In this document: positions 50,870 to 55,151 of the stretch, one piece after another
Numbering within the stretch: the first letter of the stretch is position 1
How the letters are laid out: each line of letters opens with the position of its first letter
Program-made: the position numbers and the translations under genes
Notes under the pieces: model-generated
The model's input: only the letters and a program-made list of their open reading frames with translations
Told to the model about the DNA's origin: nothing
Databases searched by the model: none
Assembly (NCBI GenBank): GCA_003245675.1
Contig: QKCN01000094.1
Coordinates: 1-55,151, forward strand
Length of the DNA stretch: 55,151 nucleotides
Direction of reading: 5' to 3'
Source: Bacteriovoracaceae bacterium
Lineage (GTDB): Bacteria; Bdellovibrionota; Bacteriovoracia; Bacteriovoracales; Bacteriovoracaceae

Positions 50870-52186
50870 ATGGATGAATCTTTGGTGTTGTTGTCACGGT
50901 TCCAATTTGCCCTGACCATTTGTTTCCACTATATCTTTCCTGTGATCAGTATTGGATTGGCGTGGATGCTCGTTTGTTTTGAGCTTAAAGCCTATCGTTC
51001 TGGAGACAAAGACTATGAAGATTTGGCCAAACTATTTGCAAAGATTCTTGGTATCACTTTTGCTGGAGGGGTTGCAACGGGAATTACTATGGAATTTCAG
51101 TTTGGAACCAATTGGGCCAACTACTCCAAATTTGTGGGCGATGTTTTTGGCGCTCCCTTGGCCGCAGAAGCAGTGCTGGCATTTTTCTTAGAATCAACTT
51201 TTATTGGGTTCTATCTTTTTGGACGTGCACGTTTACCGCGCAAATTTCATTTATTTTCAGGCTTTATGGTGGCATTTGGTGCGACTCTTTCAGCCTTTTG
51301 GATTGTGGTTGCAAACTCTTGGCAGCAGACACCTGCTGGGCATGTTATAGCCAATGGCAGGGCCGAATTAGTTGATTTTTGGGCCGCCGTTTTTAATCCT
51401 TCGACTTTGCCGCGCTTTTTCCATACAGTGGGCGGCACCATTATCATGGGAGCCTTTTTGGTTGCGGCCGTTGCGTCTTATTATCTTTTAAAAGATCGTT
51501 ATGTGGAGAAGGCTAAGAAAGCCTTAAAGGTCGCAATTGTTTTTGGATTAACTTTTTCTGTTTTAGAGGCAATGCCTTTTGGACATCTTCACGCCGTTCA
51601 AGTTGCCAAAACTCAGCCAGTCAAATTGGCGGCAATGGAAGGGCATTTTGAAGGCTCTAAGAATGCGGCATTTAATGTTTTTGGATTCCCTGATGAAAAG
51701 GAAGGAAAGTTAAAGTTTGGTATTGCTGTGCCTGGGGTTTTAAGTCTTTTGGTTGGTAACTCTCTTGATACTTATGTTCCTGGACTCAATGATTATGATC
51801 GCAGTCTTTGGCCGCCAGTATTGCTAACCTTTGCTTCTTTCCATTCGATGGTTGCTTTAGGAAGTCTCTTTATTGCTATTTTTTCCATTGCAGCTTTTCT
51901 TTGGTGGCGGAAGAAGCTCTTCAATTATCGCCTGCTTTATCAAGTTTTTCTTGTTGCCCTTCCGCTTCCGATGCTGGCCAATCAATTGGGCTGGACTGCG
52001 GCAGAAGTTGGGCGCCAACCATGGATTGTTTATAATATTTTAAAAACAAGTGACGCGACTTCGGCCCATTTGTCCGGCGGACAAATTTGGTTCTCGATCA
52101 TCTTTTTTTCTATTGTGTATGCCTTTTTAGGATGGGTTTATTTGTATCTACTTAATCGCACCGTTAAAAAAGGCATGGAGGCATAG
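50870..52186 (+). CDS. cydA: cytochrome bd ubiquinol oxidase subunit I
   Basis: CydA carries the quinol site and the hemes of the high-affinity terminal oxidase in the inner membrane. From the chosen ATG the axial heme ligands are His20 (FHYIFPV) and His185 (FHTVGG), and conserved glutamates Glu100 and Glu108 lie in AAEAVLAFFLEST. KTQPVKLAAMEG begins the Q-loop, which is short here, and GRQPWIVYNILKT is the quinol-proximal signature. The 438-residue length and short Q-loop fit the CIO/short-loop type. GGAG eight bases upstream favours the ATG at 50870 over a TTG at 50864. cydB follows two bases after the stop. Confidence 0.97.
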   Translation: MDESLVLLSRFQFALTICFHYIFPVISIGLAWMLVCFELKAYRSGDKDYEDLAKLFAKILGITFAGGVATGITMEFQFGTNWANYSKFVGDVFGAPLAAEAVLAFFLESTFIGFYLFGRARLPRKFHLFSGFMVAFGATLSAFWIVVANSWQQTPAGHVIANGRAELVDFWAAVFNPSTLPRFFHTVGGTIIMGAFLVAAVASYYLLKDRYVEKAKKALKVAIVFGLTFSVLEAMPFGHLHAVQVAKTQPVKLAAMEGHFEGSKNAAFNVFGFPDEKEGKLKFGIAVPGVLSLLVGNSLDTYVPGLNDYDRSLWPPVLLTFASFHSMVALGSLFIAIFSIAAFLWWRKKLFNYRLLYQVFLVALPLPMLANQLGWTAAEVGRQPWIVYNILKTSDATSAHLSGGQIWFSIIFFSIVYAFLGWVYLYLLNRTVKKGMEA

Positions 52187-52188
52187 TT

Positions 52189-53202
52189 ATGTTGCATACA
52201 ACTTGGTTTATTCTTATTTTTGTTTTACTCACGGGGTATGCCATTTTAGATGGTTTTGATCTAGGGGTGGGGATTCTTCATCTTTTTTCCAAAAAAGAGA
52301 GAGAGAAAAAAATAATGGTAAAAAGCATTGGCCCGATTTGGGATGGCAACGAAGTATGGCTGATTACTGTTGTGGGTGCCATGTTTGCCGCTTTTCCTCC
52401 GATCTATGCCAACATATTAAGTGGACTCTATATCCCCATGATTCTTTTTTTGGGTGGAATTATTTTTAGGGCCATCTCCTTGGAGTTTCAACATTATGTG
52501 GAGTCTCCTTTTTTAAAGAGTTTTTTCACTAAAGCATTTGGAGTTTCTAGTCTGGTTATTACAGTTTTGTTTGGTTTGATTTTGGGCAATCTTTTAAGAG
52601 GTCTACCTATCGATGCGACGATGAATTATGTCGGAGGGGCAAACTTTTTTCACCCTTACAATTTTCTCGTGGCCCTTCTCGTCACCATTCTTTTTGTCAT
52701 GCATGGGGCGAATTGGTTAGTGCTAAAAACAGAAGGCGAGCTTATGAACCGCATGGTTAATTGGTCCAGCCGTATGTGGATGCTTTTTATTTTATTGTAT
52801 GGTGTTGCTGTGGTGGTGACTTTGTATTCTGCACCTCACATTATGCAGGGACTTTCCGAGCGTCCTATCTTTTGGCCTTTGCAGCTTTTGATGATTTTTC
52901 CTTTCTTTTTTATGCCTAACTTCTTATACCAAGGTAAGGCTTTGAAGGCTTTTGTGATGTCTGGTTTATTGATTTTTTGTCTTTTCTTTTCTGTGGCAGT
53001 GGGACTTTATCCGGTTCTTTTGCCATCGAGTTTTGATACGGCCTTTTCACTTTCCGCATTCAACGCTTCATCTTCTGAGTCAACATTGATGAATATGTTG
53101 ATCATCGTATTGATTGGCATGCCTCTTGTCTTGACTTATACAGGATTTATTTACTGGAGCTTTAGAGGAAAAGTTAAGCTTGAAGACGGTGAATATCACT
53201 AA
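52189..53202 (+). CDS. cydB: cytochrome bd ubiquinol oxidase subunit II
   Basis: CydB is the structural partner of CydA in the inner membrane. The 337-residue product has about nine helices and the signature GYAILDGFDLGVGIL, then IWDGNEVWLITVVGAMFAAFP and FRAISLEFQ. The start follows cydA by two bases, with GGAGG at the end of cydA as ribosome-binding site. No CydX-like mini-protein is evident in the gap before the next gene. Confidence 0.97.
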   Translation: MLHTTWFILIFVLLTGYAILDGFDLGVGILHLFSKKEREKKIMVKSIGPIWDGNEVWLITVVGAMFAAFPPIYANILSGLYIPMILFLGGIIFRAISLEFQHYVESPFLKSFFTKAFGVSSLVITVLFGLILGNLLRGLPIDATMNYVGGANFFHPYNFLVALLVTILFVMHGANWLVLKTEGELMNRMVNWSSRMWMLFILLYGVAVVVTLYSAPHIMQGLSERPIFWPLQLLMIFPFFFMPNFLYQGKALKAFVMSGLLIFCLFFSVAVGLYPVLLPSSFDTAFSLSAFNASSSESTLMNMLIIVLIGMPLVLTYTGFIYWSFRGKVKLEDGEYH

Positions 53203-53207
53203 AAAAT

Positions 53208-53240
53208 AGGGAAAGCCTCTATGGCCTTCCCTCCTTTTCT
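53208..53240 (+). terminator. probable terminator after cydAB
   Basis: AGGGAA-A-GCC pairs with GGC-C-TTCCCT with one internal mismatch (53208-53217 and 53223-53232), followed by a pyrimidine-rich stretch CCTTTTCTTT. The uridine tract is short, so termination may be partial. Confidence 0.5.
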
Positions 53241-53366
53241 TTGATTTTATTTTTCATTAAAATTAATAATTTCATATATAACTGTTTATCAATCGTTATG
53301 ACTGTGTTAGAGAATCGTTAGTCTTAAACATGTTCAATCATATTTTTAGTTTTCGGGAGTCTAGAA

Positions 53367-54653
53367 ATGATGGATTTTCTGTCTATGGTGGGTTTTTCTA
53401 TAAAATTTGAGTTTGTTATTTTTGCAGTGACTCTTTTGGGGGTTGCTTTTTTTCACAACAAGACGATGTATGTGGCCTTGTCTGGCTTGGGGGCCGTTCT
53501 TATTTATAAGTGGTTCAACTACACAGGATTTTCTTTGGCCGAACATATAATAGGCAATACCCACCACGAAGGGGAGTGGCGCGGACTTCTCAACCTCATT
53601 GGATTACTTTTTGGCTTTTCTATTTTGGCCAAACATTTTGAAGACTCTAAAGTACCTGAAAGAATTCAACACATTTTACCCAGTGGATGGTGGGGAGGCT
53701 TTCTTTTACTTGTATTTGTTTTGATTAGCTCTAGTTTTCTCGACAATATTGCCGCCGCTATGATTGGTGGAACTATTGCAATGGTTGTCTATAAAGGAAA
53801 AGTTCATATTGGTTATCTCGCGGCCATCATTGCGGCAAGTAATGCGGGAGGCTCTGGAAGTGTCGTGGGAGATACAACGACAACTCTTATGTGGATTGAT
53901 GGAGTTGCTCCTCAGCACTTGGTTCCTGCTTTTATTGGTGCAGGTTTTGCTTTCTTATCTTTTGGCGTGATTGCGACATATCAACAGCACAAATACAACC
54001 CCATTGATAAGGGGGAATATGTTGAGCATAAAGTCGATATGGGAAGATTATCTATTGTTCTTCTCATCCTTGTTTTAACTATTATTACCAATTGGAAGTT
54101 CGATTTTCCCGCGCTTGGCGTTTGGACCGCAATTCTTGTTGGCTCCTTATTTCGTAAGACCCCTTGGCAAGAGCTGCGCAAGGTTTGGAAAGGGACTGTC
54201 TTTCTCGTTGCCCTCGTTACTTGTGCTTCATTAATGCCTGTGACTTCACTTCCTGCCGCTTCTTGGAAAACGACATTTTTTTGGGGCTTTGTATCGGCCG
54301 TTTTTGATAATATTCCTTTGACGAAACTTTGCTTGTCCCAAGGGGGTTATGATTGGGGGATACTTGCTTACGCAGTAGGTTTTGGTGGTTCTATGGTTTG
54401 GTTTGGATCATCGGCCGGCGTTGCTCTTGCTAGCCTTTATCCAGATACTAAATCAGTGCGAAAATATTTATTTAAAGGTTGGCATATTCCTATTGCCTAT
54501 GGGATTGGCTTTTTTGTGATGTTTTCCATTGTTGGCTGGAATTTACATCCGCATAAACAGGATCATATTTCCGCTGAAAAGCTGCACGAGAAGGCTAAAG
54601 TGCATAAGGTTTCTTTGCAGAAAGAAATAAAAGTCAAAGCAAAACATTCTTAA
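53367..54653 (+). CDS. NhaD-like sodium/proton antiporter family protein
   Basis: This inner-membrane protein of the ion-transporter superfamily has about ten or eleven transmembrane helices in 428 residues. NhaD/CitM-like landmarks are SSFLDNIAAAMIGGTIA (about 124-140), SNAGGSGSVVGDTTTTLMW (about 171-189) and a second-half DNIPLTKL that mirrors the first-half DNI motif. Sodium/proton exchange is the likeliest activity, though related carboxylate transporters share the fold. The C-terminal 40 residues are cytoplasmic, His/Lys-rich. GGGAG seven bases before the ATG supports the start. It follows cydAB by 164 bases and probably has its own promoter. Confidence 0.78.
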   Translation: MMDFLSMVGFSIKFEFVIFAVTLLGVAFFHNKTMYVALSGLGAVLIYKWFNYTGFSLAEHIIGNTHHEGEWRGLLNLIGLLFGFSILAKHFEDSKVPERIQHILPSGWWGGFLLLVFVLISSSFLDNIAAAMIGGTIAMVVYKGKVHIGYLAAIIAASNAGGSGSVVGDTTTTLMWIDGVAPQHLVPAFIGAGFAFLSFGVIATYQQHKYNPIDKGEYVEHKVDMGRLSIVLLILVLTIITNWKFDFPALGVWTAILVGSLFRKTPWQELRKVWKGTVFLVALVTCASLMPVTSLPAASWKTTFFWGFVSAVFDNIPLTKLCLSQGGYDWGILAYAVGFGGSMVWFGSSAGVALASLYPDTKSVRKYLFKGWHIPIAYGIGFFVMFSIVGWNLHPHKQDHISAEKLHEKAKVHKVSLQKEIKVKAKHS

Positions 54654-54661
54654 GTTGGATA

Positions 54662-54681
54662 GGGACTCTTTTTAGAGTCCC
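54662..54681. terminator. terminator-like hairpin between convergent genes
   Basis: GGGACTCT (54662-54669) pairs perfectly with AGAGTCCC (54674-54681) around TTTT, followed by a T-rich stretch. The stop codon of the small minus-strand gene lies inside the hairpin. Confidence 0.6.
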
Positions 54682-54971
54682 ATTTCTTTTTCTAGGTCAT
54701 TGAGATCAACGGATTCAATATTTGAAGAGCGTTTGCGTTTAGGAGCACTCTTTTTCATTTTTACTTTGTCGCTATTACTATCCCCATTTCCAAAAATCTG
54801 TTCTAGATCATATATTTCGTTATCTGGAACTTGAGGAGCTGCGGTGGTCACTTCTAGTGATGCCGTCTTTTGCTCTAGCTTACTCCATTCTTGTTGCAGC
54901 TCTAGACGATAGTCTTGGGCCCAAGAGGAGAGAGAAAAGCTTAAAAGTAAGATTGGGTAAATGTTTTTCAT
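54672..54971 (-). CDS. small exported protein of unknown function
   Basis: This 99-residue product has a signal peptide (MKNIYPILLLSFSLSSWAQ, cleavage around Ala18) and a polar mature part: a first helix (about 20-40), a low-complexity Ser/Lys/Arg-rich middle (KMKKSAPKRKRSS) and an acidic end (SVDLNDLEKEMGL). I know no family. The two short segments IYDLEQIFGN and SVDLNDLEKEM look like linear interaction motifs. It is divergent from queA by 55 bases. Confidence 0.6.
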   Translation of the reverse strand: MKNIYPILLLSFSLSSWAQDYRLELQQEWSKLEQKTASLEVTTAAPQVPDNEIYDLEQIFGNGDSNSDKVKMKKSAPKRKRSSNIESVDLNDLEKEMGL

Positions 54972-55026
54972 ACTCTAAATTTTATGTTAGAAAACAGCAC
55001 TTTGCCAAGCATCTAGAGGAATAACT

Positions 55027-55151
55027 ATGTGTGAAGACTTTAAGCTTTCTTCCTATAACTATCATTTGCCCCAAGAGTTAATTGCCGATCGTCCGGCAAC
55101 TCCCCGCGATCATTCGCGTTTGCTTGTGTATAAAGTGCAAGAAGATTGCAT
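55027..55151 (+). CDS. queA: tRNA preQ1 ribosyltransferase-isomerase (5' part, cut by the window end)
   Basis: QueA transfers and isomerises ribose from S-adenosylmethionine to make epoxyqueuosine in tRNA. Only the first 41 codons are present. They match the QueA N-terminus, with [28 protein letters not shown], in which the PxELIAxxPxxPRDxxRLLV signature is recognisable. GAGGA (55016-55020) precedes the ATG by six bases. The frame is open to the window edge, so nothing can be said about the catalytic half. Confidence 0.88.
   Translation, partial: MCEDFKLSSYNYHLPQELIADRPATPRDHSRLLVYKVQEDC

Noticed and set aside
1..55151. Mobile elements, prophage or defence systems
   Set aside because: No transposase, integrase, phage structural, restriction or nuclease-helicase genes appear; all sizeable genes have housekeeping, envelope or signalling roles.

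Overview
The window is about 39% G+C by eye, densely coded on both strands, and has the look of a Gram-negative bacterium of the Bdellovibrionota, most likely a Bacteriovorax/Halobacteriovorax-type organism. The grounds are a complete gspC-N type II secretion operon that includes GspN and a PilM-like GspL, lipoprotein and Sec signals, cytochrome bd, IHF, HD-GYP signalling and A+T-rich codon use. This placement is an inference from gene content, not from a database match. I saw no tRNA, rRNA, CRISPR array, insertion sequence or prophage.

Layout. 1-2.7 kb: a DsbA-like lipoprotein, a small exported charged protein and an HD-GYP protein with a degenerate receiver. 2.9-7.0 kb: Na/Pi cotransporter, PlsB-type acyltransferase and GTP cyclohydrolase I. 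7.0-9.5 kb: the translation cluster infC-rpmI-rplT, a strong terminator, then ihfA with an acidic tail and a MerR regulator. infC appears to start at an AUU codon, and pheS/pheT, usual between rplT and ihfA in proteobacteria, are absent. 9.4-24.3 kb (minus strand): gspC-D-E-F-G-H-I-J-K-L-M-N followed by a polyprenyl synthase gene. 24.5-29 kb: acyl-CoA dehydrogenase, an FG-GAP/UnbV lipoprotein and a LysR regulator. 29-33 kb (minus): phosphopantetheinyl transferase, speA and ilvE, followed by the only long gene-free stretch (about 450 bp, structured). 33.2-36.6 kb: an orphan OmpR-type regulator with Glu at the phosphoacceptor position, facing an 898-residue exported coiled-coil protein with a duplicated C-terminal module. 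36.8-42 kb: pepT, DUF47-pit phosphate uptake, an exported hydrolase, a ceramidase-family membrane protein and a small anchored protein. 42.1-43.9 kb: actinobacterial-type serC and two small envelope proteins. 43.9-47.3 kb: a sugar-binding-type periplasmic protein divergent from a sensor histidine kinase. 47.3-50.7 kb (minus): FAD-dependent desaturase-like enzyme, fabG, fabZ and a divergent fabI. 50.9-55.15 kb: cydAB, an NhaD-like transporter, a small exported protein and the 5' end of queA.

How the parts relate. The twelve gsp genes are packed with overlaps or very short gaps and should form one transcript for an outer-membrane secretion machine; the prepilin peptidase is not in the window. 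Two distinct phosphate importers (NptA-like with a PhoU-type tail, and Pit with DUF47) lie 34 kb apart. The fab-like trio with a desaturase-like enzyme has no ketosynthase or acyl carrier protein nearby, so it is either a dispersed part of primary fatty-acid synthesis or a specialised lipid pathway. The binding protein/kinase pair looks like a two-part periplasmic sensor without a local response regulator. I found no clearly unprecedented defence or mobile system. The strongest leads are the infC AUU start, the phosphomimetic-like regulator facing a tandem-module exported protein, the binding protein/kinase pair and the divergent fab cluster.
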